Part shown: positions 36,496 through 45,700 of the stretch, in pieces
Layout of the letters: each line of letters opens with the position of its first letter
How positions within the stretch are numbered: the first letter of the stretch is position 1
NCBI GenBank assembly: GCA_965247735.1
Contig: CBDFHN010000002.1
Coordinates: 1,736,001 to 1,800,000, forward strand
Length of the DNA stretch: 64,000 bases
Direction of reading: 5' to 3'
From: JAOXRU01 sp965247735
GTDB lineage: Bacteria > Bacteroidota > Bacteroidia > Flavobacteriales > Flavobacteriaceae
The notes under the pieces: model-generated
The model's database searches: none
The model's input: only the letters and a program-made list of their open reading frames with translations
What the model was told of the DNA's origin: nothing
Made by a program: the position numbers and the translations under genes

Positions 36496-37045
36496 GACGT
36501 AATGAGCAATTAAAAACACAAAACTTGACATTAAATACATTAAAAGAATAAAAAACAATTAAATCACCCCCATTTATAAACTAAAAACCTGTTCTTACTA
36601 ACAGAGATACCGGCTTACCATTGCGAAAATTATAACTAGTCTATTTGTACTAAAAAATAATATATGGCGCCGGCTCTCTGTTTTTTGAAAACCTCCGAGT
36701 CATTCAAATTCAAATTAACGAAGAAAAAAAATCACTTATTTGTCTAAAAATGTCAAGTTTTGGAAATAAATTAAAAATAACTTTTATCAATAAAAACAAC
36801 ATGTTTTATTGACCAACATCGAAAATATATCAGTTTTTAATACGATCAGAAAACTGCCTAAAAGAAATAAAACCAAAAACAACGAATTGATTAAGAATCA
36901 TTACAATATTGGCACAATTTTCTAACCAAAATCACTTGATGTAACTATGTCTAAAAGATAATCATGTTAGGTTAGATAAAATTCTGAAAAGCTAGAGTCG
37001 AAATCAAATAATTCTCTTAAATATAACTCAGGTTTTTAGAGCAAA
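36496..37045. other. gene-free region between fur-like and AraC genes
   Basis: About 550 bp, AT-rich, no coding frame. Contains the long-range inverted repeat at 36,600-36,688 described separately. Confidence 0.4.
36600..36688 (+). ncRNA. candidate structured RNA or terminator with closing stem
   Basis: AACAGAG (36600-36606) and CCGGC (36610-36614) pair with GCCGG (36669-36673) and CTCTGTT (36676-36682), a 12-bp stem with a small internal loop enclosing ~54 nt, followed by a T tract. GC-rich ends in an AT-rich gap suggest a selected element; could be a small RNA or a MITE-like remnant. Confidence 0.35.
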
Positions 37046-37927
37046 TTATATGGCAGCTAATTTTAGGGTAGATGGGTTATATCCATATTCTTTTTTGAAA
37101 GCCTTGCTAAAATGTGCTAAATCTTCAAAACCTGCCTTTATGTAGATATCACTAACATTATCACTATGGCTTTCTATTAATAAATTATACGCTAATTCCA
37201 AACGCTTTTTAAGAATCCATTTATGAGGTGTGTTATTAAAAACACTCTTAAAATCTCTATTAAAAGTAGATAAACTTCTACCAGACAGTATTGCCAATTG
37301 ACTTAAAGGTACTTTGCGCATAAAATTCAAGTTCATAAATAAATTAAGATCTGCTCTATTTGCTAAAGAGAATTCTTTAAAAAGAATAGCCAATTTTGGA
37401 TTAGATTCCACAATCGCCTGTAAAGCCTCTTCTATATTTGTTTCTAGCGCCTTGGTACAAATAGCTTTTTCATTATCTACCGCATACTTTATAGTATGTA
37501 TTATGGTTTTAAGACTTTGATTAGGATTAATTTCAAATATTCTCTCTCCTATAGGCTCTAAGTTTTTATCAAATTTATAATTCGCAATAACTTTTCTAAG
37601 AAAAATATCTGGCAAGGAAAATATATAGGATTTTGCTTGCTTTTCTTCTTTAGTAAAAGTTTTAGAATAAAAAGCATGGGTATATTTACGAATCAAGTAA
37701 ACTCCTCCTTTATGAAAGGATGTATTTTTGTTTTCATAAGCAACATCTACCTTTCCTTTTTCTATAAAAACTAAAAAATTAGAAGGATCATAAATTTCCA
37801 TTCCACACTGTTCAAACTCATCAAATTCAACATCATAAGAGGCTGCTATAAATAAATTTTCACATTCAATTCCCTTATATCCTTTCTCTATATATTCAAA
37901 CTTTTTTTTTATTTCTTCTAGAGCCAT
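37046..37927 (-). CDS. AraC-family transcriptional regulator next to module B
   Basis: 293 residues. N-terminal half is a cupin-like sensor domain of the type seen in ExsA/AraC_6 regulators (CGMEIYDPSNFLVFIEKGKV); C-terminal HTH_18 with MRKVPLSQLAILSGRSLSTF, FNNTPHKWILKKRLE, SDIYIKAGFEDLAHFSKAFK. Same strand and downstream of module B but separated by a strong hairpin at 37,958-37,996, so it has its own promoter. Control of module B is possible but only a neighbour inference. Confidence 0.88.
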   Translation of the reverse strand: MALEEIKKKFEYIEKGYKGIECENLFIAASYDVEFDEFEQCGMEIYDPSNFLVFIEKGKVDVAYENKNTSFHKGGVYLIRKYTHAFYSKTFTKEEKQAKSYIFSLPDIFLRKVIANYKFDKNLEPIGERIFEINPNQSLKTIIHTIKYAVDNEKAICTKALETNIEEALQAIVESNPKLAILFKEFSLANRADLNLFMNLNFMRKVPLSQLAILSGRSLSTFNRDFKSVFNNTPHKWILKKRLELAYNLLIESHSDNVSDIYIKAGFEDLAHFSKAFKKEYGYNPSTLKLAAI

Positions 37928-37957
37928 ATTTTTTTTTACTGGTGTATAAACATACTC

Positions 37958-37996
37958 AAAAAACCAACCTTAACCTTGTGTCTTAGTTGGTTTTTT
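37958..37996 (-). terminator. bidirectional terminator after module B
   Basis: AAAAAACCAAC (37958-37968) pairs with GTTGGTTTTTT (37986-37996). A/T tracts at both sides let it work in either direction; it lies between the OmpA-type gene and the AraC gene. Confidence 0.7.
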
Positions 37997-38097
37997 TATC
38001 AAATTTTGTTAGTTGTAAAAAATACTTTTGAATCCTTCTGCTTTTAAACAAATCCTATATTTTACATCTCCTTTTTGGTTAAGCAAACAAATTAGTA

Positions 38098-39843
38098 TTA
38101 TTTTTTGGATACAATACATTCTGCCCTTCTATTTTGGAGTTTTTCTTTAAGAGTACAATTATTCTTATTACAATCATTTATCAGGTGAGATTCTCCAAAA
38201 GCCTTAAATGATAATCTGCTTTTATGTATTCCGAGATTAATTAGGTGCTCCATAGTACTTTTTGCTCTTTTTTTGGAAAGTAACATATTGTAATTTATAG
38301 AACCTGTAGCATCTGTATGTGCTTCTACTTTAATATGCATATCTGGATATTTTAGCATAGCAGCAGCTACTTTAGCTAAACTATTTTTGGCAGGGGAACT
38401 CAGCTTATGTTCGTTAAACTCAAATAATACTGGATCTATCTTTAATAACTCTGCTAATTTAGTTCCGCCTGGAATGTTTGGCTCTATTTCCACAACTATA
38501 TTTTCTAAATTTTCAGTAGTTGTTTTTAGTTGATCTTGCAGACTATCTTTACATCTTATAACTAAAGAAATATTTTGATTAAAGCTATAAATATCATCAC
38601 TACCTATACCTCCTTTTCTATTAGAGGAGAAATAACCTATTTTTTTTTGAGAATCAAATACAAAAGAAAAATCATCTTCTTTACTATTAATAGGTTTACC
38701 AGCATTTACAACACACCACTCCTTTTTTGGGTTTATTTTGGCCACAAAAATATCCAAACCACCAAGCCCAATGTGTCCATCTGATGTAAAATAGAGTAGC
38801 TCATCCTCAGAAATAAATGGAAAAGTATCTCTGCCAGAAGTATTAATTTGTGATCCTAGGTTTTGAGGTTTTCCAAAAGAACCATCTTTATGTATGCTAA
38901 CACTAAAAATATCTGACAAACCCAAAGTACCAGGCATATCTGAGGCGAAATAAAGCTTTTTTTCATCGGGACTTAAAGCAGGATGTGCTACAGAATAGCC
39001 ATTGTTATTAAAAGGTAGCTCTTCAATTTTAGACCAGTGCCCATTTTTTTGTTGTGCTCGGTATATTTTGGTTCTGTTATAGCCGTCTTTGTCTTTTTTA
39101 AATTTTCCTTTATTAAAATTGTTCTGTGTAAAATACAGCGTATTACCATCTTTAGACAATACAGAGCTAGTTTCTGATGACTTAGTACTGATAGTTTTTG
39201 ATAGCAGATTAACTTTCATAAAAGTATCTTTACTCTTTAAAGAAACAACATACATTTTATGATGTGGCATATTGTCTCTAGTATTAATCCGACTTGCGAG
39301 TAAACCAGTGTCTCTTGCTGAGGCAAAAACCAATTGATTTTTATACATCGTAGGAGCAAAGTCTGATGCATAAGAGTTTAATTTCATGTTTTTTATAGTA
39401 CCTCTACTAGAGTTTTTTTCTATATGTTTTAAATAATCAAGGTTTTCTAAGAATTTTTTAGCCCTTGGATCTAATGGATTTTGTTTTGCGAATAAATGCA
39501 TCCATTTGTCTGAAGATTTATATTGTTCTAATGATTTTAAGGACAAGGCATATCTGTATATAAATTCGGTATTGCTTACAGACGCATCTAATGCTAATAT
39601 TTTTTTATAATAAGGAGCTGCCTTGGCATAGGCAGCAGAAAAATAATAAGCGTCTCCAAGGTTTTTATAAACTATAGGAGAAGTATTCCCGTGGTCTACT
39701 AGATTTTGGTAACGCGTAATAGCCATAGCATAAGCGCCATCTTTAAAGTTTTTTTCTGCTTTTTTTAATTGCCCTTTTTGAGCGTTTATCAAACTACAAG
39801 TCATAAAAAAGCAAAGGATGATTGTTCTTATTTTATTAATCAT
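38098..39843 (-). CDS. OmpA-family protein with TPR and PD40 regions (module B anchor)
   Basis: 581 residues. Signal peptide ends near INAQ. TPR-like helices ~25-135 (KNFKDGAYAMAITRYQNLVD, VYKNLGDAYYFSAAYAKAAPYY), PD40 propeller ~150-420 (KLYFASDMPGTLGLSDIF, LLYFTSDGHIGLGGLDIF), OmpA domain ~475-581 (VEAHTDATGSINYNMLLSKKRA, FGESHLINDCNKNNC). Function as for module A: periplasmic anchor for the PorP/SprF protein encoded 15 nt upstream. Architecture equals that of many T9SS-associated OmpA proteins of Bacteroidota. Confidence 0.9.
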   Translation of the reverse strand: MINKIRTIILCFFMTCSLINAQKGQLKKAEKNFKDGAYAMAITRYQNLVDHGNTSPIVYKNLGDAYYFSAAYAKAAPYYKKILALDASVSNTEFIYRYALSLKSLEQYKSSDKWMHLFAKQNPLDPRAKKFLENLDYLKHIEKNSSRGTIKNMKLNSYASDFAPTMYKNQLVFASARDTGLLASRINTRDNMPHHKMYVVSLKSKDTFMKVNLLSKTISTKSSETSSVLSKDGNTLYFTQNNFNKGKFKKDKDGYNRTKIYRAQQKNGHWSKIEELPFNNNGYSVAHPALSPDEKKLYFASDMPGTLGLSDIFSVSIHKDGSFGKPQNLGSQINTSGRDTFPFISEDELLYFTSDGHIGLGGLDIFVAKINPKKEWCVVNAGKPINSKEDDFSFVFDSQKKIGYFSSNRKGGIGSDDIYSFNQNISLVIRCKDSLQDQLKTTTENLENIVVEIEPNIPGGTKLAELLKIDPVLFEFNEHKLSSPAKNSLAKVAAAMLKYPDMHIKVEAHTDATGSINYNMLLSKKRAKSTMEHLINLGIHKSRLSFKAFGESHLINDCNKNNCTLKEKLQNRRAECIVSKK

Positions 39844-39858
39844 AACAATGGTATTGTA

Positions 39859-40797
39859 TTAAAAGAATCTAGAATTTATTGTTTTTCGATATCTTGATTT
39901 TAATTCGAATCTTAAAAAGAACTCAAAAGAGCCATCGTTAAACTGCGTGCCTCCAAGTGCTGTTGTTTCTCTATCATAAGCCATTCCTAACATAAAACTA
40001 TCAGAAACCTGAAAACCTACAAGTCCGCTTACTGCTGCACCTATACGGTATGCGGCACCAAAAGAAAAACGATTATTGTAAAGGAAATTTGCAGAAATAT
40101 CTGCTTGTATAGGTGCGCCACTAGTTGCCTTTAATAGTATTGAAGGCTTAAACTTAAGCCGATAGTTAAGATCCAAGACAATACCAGAGATAAAATAGTA
40201 TTGCATACTACTTTTAGACAAATAAGAATTACTGCCCGCTGCGGTTTCAAAATGTTTGGTCTCTAAAAAATTAGGAATAGAAATCCCAACATAAAATCGA
40301 TTGTTACGACGGTAATACAACCCTGCTCCAAAATTAGGGGCGAATTTTTTATCGATACTCCCATTATCTGGAAGTGGAAATGTTGGATTGTAATTTCTTA
40401 GCTTGGCCAGGTTTATAGCTAATAAATGACCTCCTGCTTTTAGCCCAAAAGAGAGCTTACTATTTTCAGAAAGGGAAAGAGTATAAGAGAAATCGGCATT
40501 AAAATAGGTGTTTTGGCTAGTACCATTCCCTATCTCGTCGTTTAATACTGAGAATCCCAAGCCTACATTTCTAGAAACTGGGGTATTCATAGTTACCGTT
40601 TGGGTTGTTGGTGCGCCATCTAAACCAGTCCATTGCGCACGGTATAAGGCAGCAATGCTAAGCACACCCCTAGACCCTGCATAAGCAGGGTTTATTACTT
40701 GAGTGTTGTACATATACTGGGTGTATTGGGCATCTTGTTGCGCAAGTGTTACTCCTGTACAGCATACCAAAAACAGTATGGTTATTATTTTTTTCAT
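39859..40797 (-). CDS. PorP/SprF-family outer-membrane protein (module B)
   Basis: 312 residues from the ATG at 40,797, which gives a clean signal peptide (MKKIITILFLVCCTG ... LAQ). Mature start QDAQYTQYMYNTQVINPAYAGSRG is the family hallmark, followed by beta strands and a strand-rich C-terminus. Longer starts up to 40,884 would overlap the upstream gene and lack sense. Expected partner for secretion of the type-B CTD protein encoded just before it. Confidence 0.91.
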   Translation of the reverse strand: MKKIITILFLVCCTGVTLAQQDAQYTQYMYNTQVINPAYAGSRGVLSIAALYRAQWTGLDGAPTTQTVTMNTPVSRNVGLGFSVLNDEIGNGTSQNTYFNADFSYTLSLSENSKLSFGLKAGGHLLAINLAKLRNYNPTFPLPDNGSIDKKFAPNFGAGLYYRRNNRFYVGISIPNFLETKHFETAAGSNSYLSKSSMQYYFISGIVLDLNYRLKFKPSILLKATSGAPIQADISANFLYNNRFSFGAAYRIGAAVSGLVGFQVSDSFMLGMAYDRETTALGGTQFNDGSFEFFLRFELKSRYRKTINSRFF

Positions 40798-40816
40798 CTG
40801 TTTATTTTTTTTGATT

Positions 40817-42751
40817 TTATTCATTGATATATAAATACCCTGATTTGGTTTTTGATTTTTCTTTATAAGAATATTTGATAACATAAAAATAAATCCCAGT
40901 AGCTAATCCCTTGTCTGTATTTAATGTGTTTGAAACATTAGCTACACCTCTAAACACATTATCATTATTGTTATACCCTTGTATACTAAATACTTTTATA
41001 CCATTTCTATTAAAAATTTCTACAGTATTATCGGGAAATCTTTCAATATTGACAATTTCAAAAAAACCAGCAGTAACACTTTTAGAAACTAAATCGTTTT
41101 CTATGGTAATGCTATCTTTATCGTACCTTTTTTCCTTATAATCTGAAATACCATCGCCATCGGCATCTGCAAAATCATTTGGATTATTGGGGTTTGAAGT
41201 AGGGTCTCCATTTACCTCCACATAATCAGGTACACCATCGCCATCAGTATCTGTAAAATCATCCGGGTTATTGGGGTCTGTAGCAGGATCGCCATGTTCT
41301 TCTATATAATCTGGTACGCCATCGCCATCGGTATCGGTAAAATCGTCTGGATTATTGGGGTCTGTAGCTGGGTTACTATGTTCTTCTACATAATCGGGTA
41401 CACCATCGCCATCAGTATCAGTAAAATCATCTGGGTTATTGGGATCTGTAGCAGGATATCCATGTTCCTCTACATAATCGGGTACACCGTCGCCATCAGT
41501 ATCGGTAAAATCATCTGGATTATTGGGGTCTGTAGCAGGATCTCCATGTTCCTCTACATAATCGGGTACACCATCGCCATCGGTATCTGTAAAATCATCT
41601 GGATTATTAGGGTCGGTAGCTGGATCGCTATGTTCCTCTACATAATCAGGGACTCCATCACCATCTGTATCTGTAAAATCATCTGGGTTATTAGGGTCGG
41701 TAGCTGGATCGCCATTTTCCTCTACATAATCAGGTACCCCATCACCGTCAGAATCAGTAAAATCAGTAGGGTCATTAGGGTCTGTTGGTGGCATATCATT
41801 TTCTTCTACTAGATCAGGTACACCATCGCCATCAGTGTCTTCTTGTGCTGTTACTGTTGCTAGGGTAAAAACACCAAAGCTCGATAAGGCATTTTCGCTA
41901 ACTACCGTTTGGCTGCTACCCGTTACTACACCGCCTTCATCTACCCATAAGTTTTGACTGGCATTCCAACGTACAATATGTAGGGTACTGGTATCTGCTA
42001 AAATAGTGGCAGGAGTACTATTGGCGCTCCAACTAAGGCTTATTTTGGCGCTGCCAGCTCCTTGTATTTTTTCTAATTGCCAATATTCGGCGGTATCTAT
42101 AAGTTCTATAGCTACTTGTTTTTGCGTATGTGGGTACAGACTATTACTATTTACAGGCATATATTGCGCCTTAAACACTGCATTAGCATCTGTAATAGCG
42201 CTTATTGCTAAAGAACGGTATTGCCCTGTGGCCCCAACGGGGAAAACAAAATTGGTATTGCCCGTTTTATGTACGAGACCATTTACATGGCTGTTATTAG
42301 CTGTATTTTGTACAACTGCCTGGGCTTCAAACCAAAGTTCGCCGCCAAAATCGCGGTTATTTAAACTACCGCTACTAAAATCTGCCGATTTTACCACAGA
42401 AAGTGCCGCAGCCAGTTCTATACCATTGGCATTTTGTAGCTGTAAGCGTAGTACTTCTAACATACCTGTACCAGAAATATGTTGCACGCTGCTACCATTT
42501 AGGTAGAGGATGCCTTCTAAGCCATTAGCATTATTAAAAGTAAAACCCCCTTGGTTTATTAGGTTTTGTTGTAGGTAGAGGCTACCGTCATTACTAAAAG
42601 TGCCCAAGGCACTATTGGTAAGGTCTGTGGTGGCGGTGACTACCGTATTTGGAGCTATACCCAGCTCACCCGTATTGGTAATCTGGGCCTGAGCGCTTAG
42701 CATGCCCCCTAAAAGGAGGAGGAATAGCCTTTTTTTATAATTGAGATTCAT
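40817..42751 (-). CDS. T9SS type-B CTD protein with thrombospondin type-3 repeats (module B)
   Basis: 644 residues. Signal peptide ends near LSAQA. Residues ~20-300 align along their length with the module A protein (VQHISGTGML/VQHIEGSSTV; AEYWQLEKIQ/TEYWQISQVS; HIVRWNASQNLWVDEGG). Then eight 28-residue TSP3 repeats (DTDGDGVPDYVEEHGDPATD) plus a partial ninth, calcium-binding stalk-like, then a diverged CHU_C sorting domain (FPDNTVEIFNRNGIKVFSI, GIYFYVIKY). The stalk is the main difference from module A. GC content of the repeat part is clearly above its surroundings. Confidence 0.92.
   Translation of the reverse strand: MNLNYKKRLFLLLLGGMLSAQAQITNTGELGIAPNTVVTATTDLTNSALGTFSNDGSLYLQQNLINQGGFTFNNANGLEGILYLNGSSVQHISGTGMLEVLRLQLQNANGIELAAALSVVKSADFSSGSLNNRDFGGELWFEAQAVVQNTANNSHVNGLVHKTGNTNFVFPVGATGQYRSLAISAITDANAVFKAQYMPVNSNSLYPHTQKQVAIELIDTAEYWQLEKIQGAGSAKISLSWSANSTPATILADTSTLHIVRWNASQNLWVDEGGVVTGSSQTVVSENALSSFGVFTLATVTAQEDTDGDGVPDLVEENDMPPTDPNDPTDFTDSDGDGVPDYVEENGDPATDPNNPDDFTDTDGDGVPDYVEEHSDPATDPNNPDDFTDTDGDGVPDYVEEHGDPATDPNNPDDFTDTDGDGVPDYVEEHGYPATDPNNPDDFTDTDGDGVPDYVEEHSNPATDPNNPDDFTDTDGDGVPDYIEEHGDPATDPNNPDDFTDTDGDGVPDYVEVNGDPTSNPNNPNDFADADGDGISDYKEKRYDKDSITIENDLVSKSVTAGFFEIVNIERFPDNTVEIFNRNGIKVFSIQGYNNNDNVFRGVANVSNTLNTDKGLATGIYFYVIKYSYKEKSKTKSGYLYINE
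41168..41839 (-). repeat. 84-bp tandem repeats encoding TSP3 units
   Basis: Eight consecutive 84-bp units (28 codons) encoding D-x-DGDGVPD followed by YVEE and PATDPNNPDDFT, with a ninth partial unit to ~41,110. Units differ at a few codons (GYP, SNP, GDP), and synonymous changes show some age. Copy number changes by slippage would keep the frame. Confidence 0.9.
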
Positions 42752-42794
42752 GGATGTTTTTTTTAAGATTCCTAGCTAATAAGACTGCAGTTAC

Positions 42795-45700
42795 TTAAGG
42801 TTTTAATCCAATTGCTTGCCAAGAGAACCCCTCAACAATAGCTGAGCCTGTACCACTACTACTATCATTCTCTACAGAATACCCCACAAAACTTCCCATT
42901 GCTTTAGATTGGCAGTGAGCTGTAACTTGATTCGTACCATTGTATTCAGTTGTAAGTGTAATTGAGTATGTGTTATTAGCAAAGGCAGTTGGTAATGTTA
43001 CGGTTTTTTGTCCTGCAACTCCTGCGGGAACTACACCCCATTGAATACGCATATCGCCAATATCCATATAGCCAGAGCTAGCTTGATCGTTAACAGGGGT
43101 GTTTACAACATCTATTACCGTTTTTTGTGCTTTAATGCCTACTATTTTAAAAGAACTATAAGACCAACCAGTAGAGTGCACAACAGCGTTGCTAGTAGTT
43201 ATATCATCTATTTCTAATTGAGTGGACCAAACTCCACTTTGAATCCTGAGAATACTACCTTCAATGATATCTGCTGTATAAATCTCATTACTATAATAGT
43301 AGTTCTTGTTATCGGGTGGTGGATTTCTACTATGAACAAAAATTTTAACTTTTTCATAATCTGTTTTTAAATCTGCCCAAGTTCTATTATTAGCAAGAAT
43401 AGTTTGTGAACCAGATGTAGCTGTAGTTAAATAATTACCTTCTACAGTTTCTACATCTTCAGTAGCACCACCACTTTGCCATTCTGGGGCAGTTGCGCCT
43501 GCATTCATGATTAAAGATTGTCCTGCTGTTCCTGCTGGTAAGTCTACCCAGTTTGTGCCATCAAAATAGTTCACTGCACCCATAGCTACGCCTGTAACAT
43601 CGGTATCGGAAAGTGAATCAAAATCACCACTTCCTACGTTGGCATCTACATATGCCTTTACACTTTCTGCGCTAGGCACATTAGAAGCTGTTGCGCTTGC
43701 AAAAGTATCATCGTCTATTACGGTGGCATCTGTTGGGTTAACTACCGTTTTTTGTGCTTTAATACCATAAACTCTTATGTTTAAATTATCGAAGGCTGTT
43801 GCCAGCTCAACCAATGTTCCTGTTGTTCCTGCTGTATCCATATCTGATAGATAAGCTACATGGGTTCCATTATCAAAATAATAGACACCCGTATTATCTA
43901 TCCAATTAGCTGTAGATGCTTTTACGGTGTTTCGATAATTGGTAGCATTAATTTCAAATTCTACAGATTCATACGCTGCTTCAAGTGAACCCCACGTTTG
44001 AGAGATAGTAAATGAATTTCCATTAGTTATTCCAGTACCACTACCTAGTAAAACTCTTACATCTTCAGTAGCACCACCAGATTGCCATTGTGGTAAAGAA
44101 CCTGTAGCATCCATAACCAAGCTTTGTTGGGCCGCTCCTTTAGGTAAACGTACCCAGTCTGTACCATCAAAATACGCCATGTCGCCTTGGGTTTCGCTAG
44201 CTAAAGAAATATCTGTGCCGTCTACAGCATCATCTGCTATAGTAAGTGCGCCAGTATTATCCAAAGTAGCATCACCGCTTAGTGACTTAGTCACAGCAAT
44301 ATTAGTAGCGTCACCAATAAAAATTGTGCCATCTGCCAAGGTTTTGTTTAGTTTGGTGTCTTCTAATACTTTTCCTTGGTTTGCTGATAAGGCATCTGTA
44401 GCACTAGTTGAAGTTAAAGCATCTGTAACACTCTTTGCCGTATTGGCTGCAACTGCATCAAATAGTGCGGTAGACATTAGCCCACTTACCAATGTTGTTG
44501 CTACTGGAATAACAGCATCTGTACCATCCGATGAAACAATTGTTCTTGCATCTGTTGTTCCTGTGATTGTTAAATCTGTAGCTACATTAGTAATCTTTGC
44601 GGTGTTTATACCTATGGCGGTACTATTGGTATCAACCAATCCTTTTAAATCTTTTCCTTGTTCTGCTGATAAGGCATCTGTAGTACCGCCAGTAGTTAAA
44701 TTATCTATAACTGTGGTTGTGGTTCCTGAAGTTTTTAATGTGTTGGCTGCAACTGCATCAAATAGTGCGGTAGACATTAGCCCACTTACCAATGTTGTTG
44801 CTACTGGAATAACAGCATCTGTACCGTCCGATGAAACAATTGTTCTTGCATCTGTTGTTCCTGTGATTGTTAAATCTGTAGCTACATTAGTAATCTTTGC
44901 GGTGTTTAGACCTATGGCGGTACTATTGGTATCAACCAATCCTTTTAAATCTTTTCCTTGTTCTGCTGATAAGGCATCTGTAGTACCGCCAGTAGTTAAA
45001 TTATCTATAACTGTGGTTGTGGTTCCTGAAGTTTTTAATGTGTTGGCTGCAACGGCATCAAATAGTGTGGTGGACATTAGCCCACTTACCAATGTTGTTG
45101 CTACTGGAATAACAGCATCTGTACCGTCCGATGAAACAATTGTTCTTGCATCTGTTGTTCCTGTGATTGTTAAATCTGTAGCTACATTAGTAATCTTTGC
45201 GGTGTTTAGACCTATTGCGGTACTATTGGTATCAACCAATCCTTTTAAATCTTTACCTTGTTCTGCCGATAAGGCATCTGTAGTACCGCCAGTAGTTAAA
45301 TCATCTATAACAGTGGTTGTGGTTCCTGAAGTTTTTAATGTGTTGGCTGCAACGGCATCAAATAGTGTGGTGGACATTAGCCCACTTACCAGTGTTGTTG
45401 CTACTGGAATAACAGCATCTGTACCGTCCGATGAAACAATTGTTCTTGCATCTGTTGTTCCTGTGATTGTTAAATCTGTAGCTACATTAGTAATCTTTGC
45501 GGTGTTTAGACCTATGGCGGTACTATTGGTATCAACCAATCCTTTTAAATCTTTTCCTTGTTCTGCTGATAAGGCATCTGTAGTACCGCCAGTAGTTAAA
45601 TTATCTATAACTGTGGTTGTGGTTCCTGAAGTTTTTAATGTGTTGGCTGCAACGGCATCAAATAGTGTGGTGGACATTAGTCCACTTACCAATGTTGTTG

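Noticed and set aside
41294..41812. 172-codon plus-strand frame with Ile-rich repeats
   Set aside because: Antisense of the TSP3 84-bp repeats; hydrophobic pattern arises from GATGG/CCATC codons read backwards.
42006..42506. 166-codon plus-strand frame
   Set aside because: Antisense to the conserved N-terminal half of the module B CTD protein, which has clear homology to module A.
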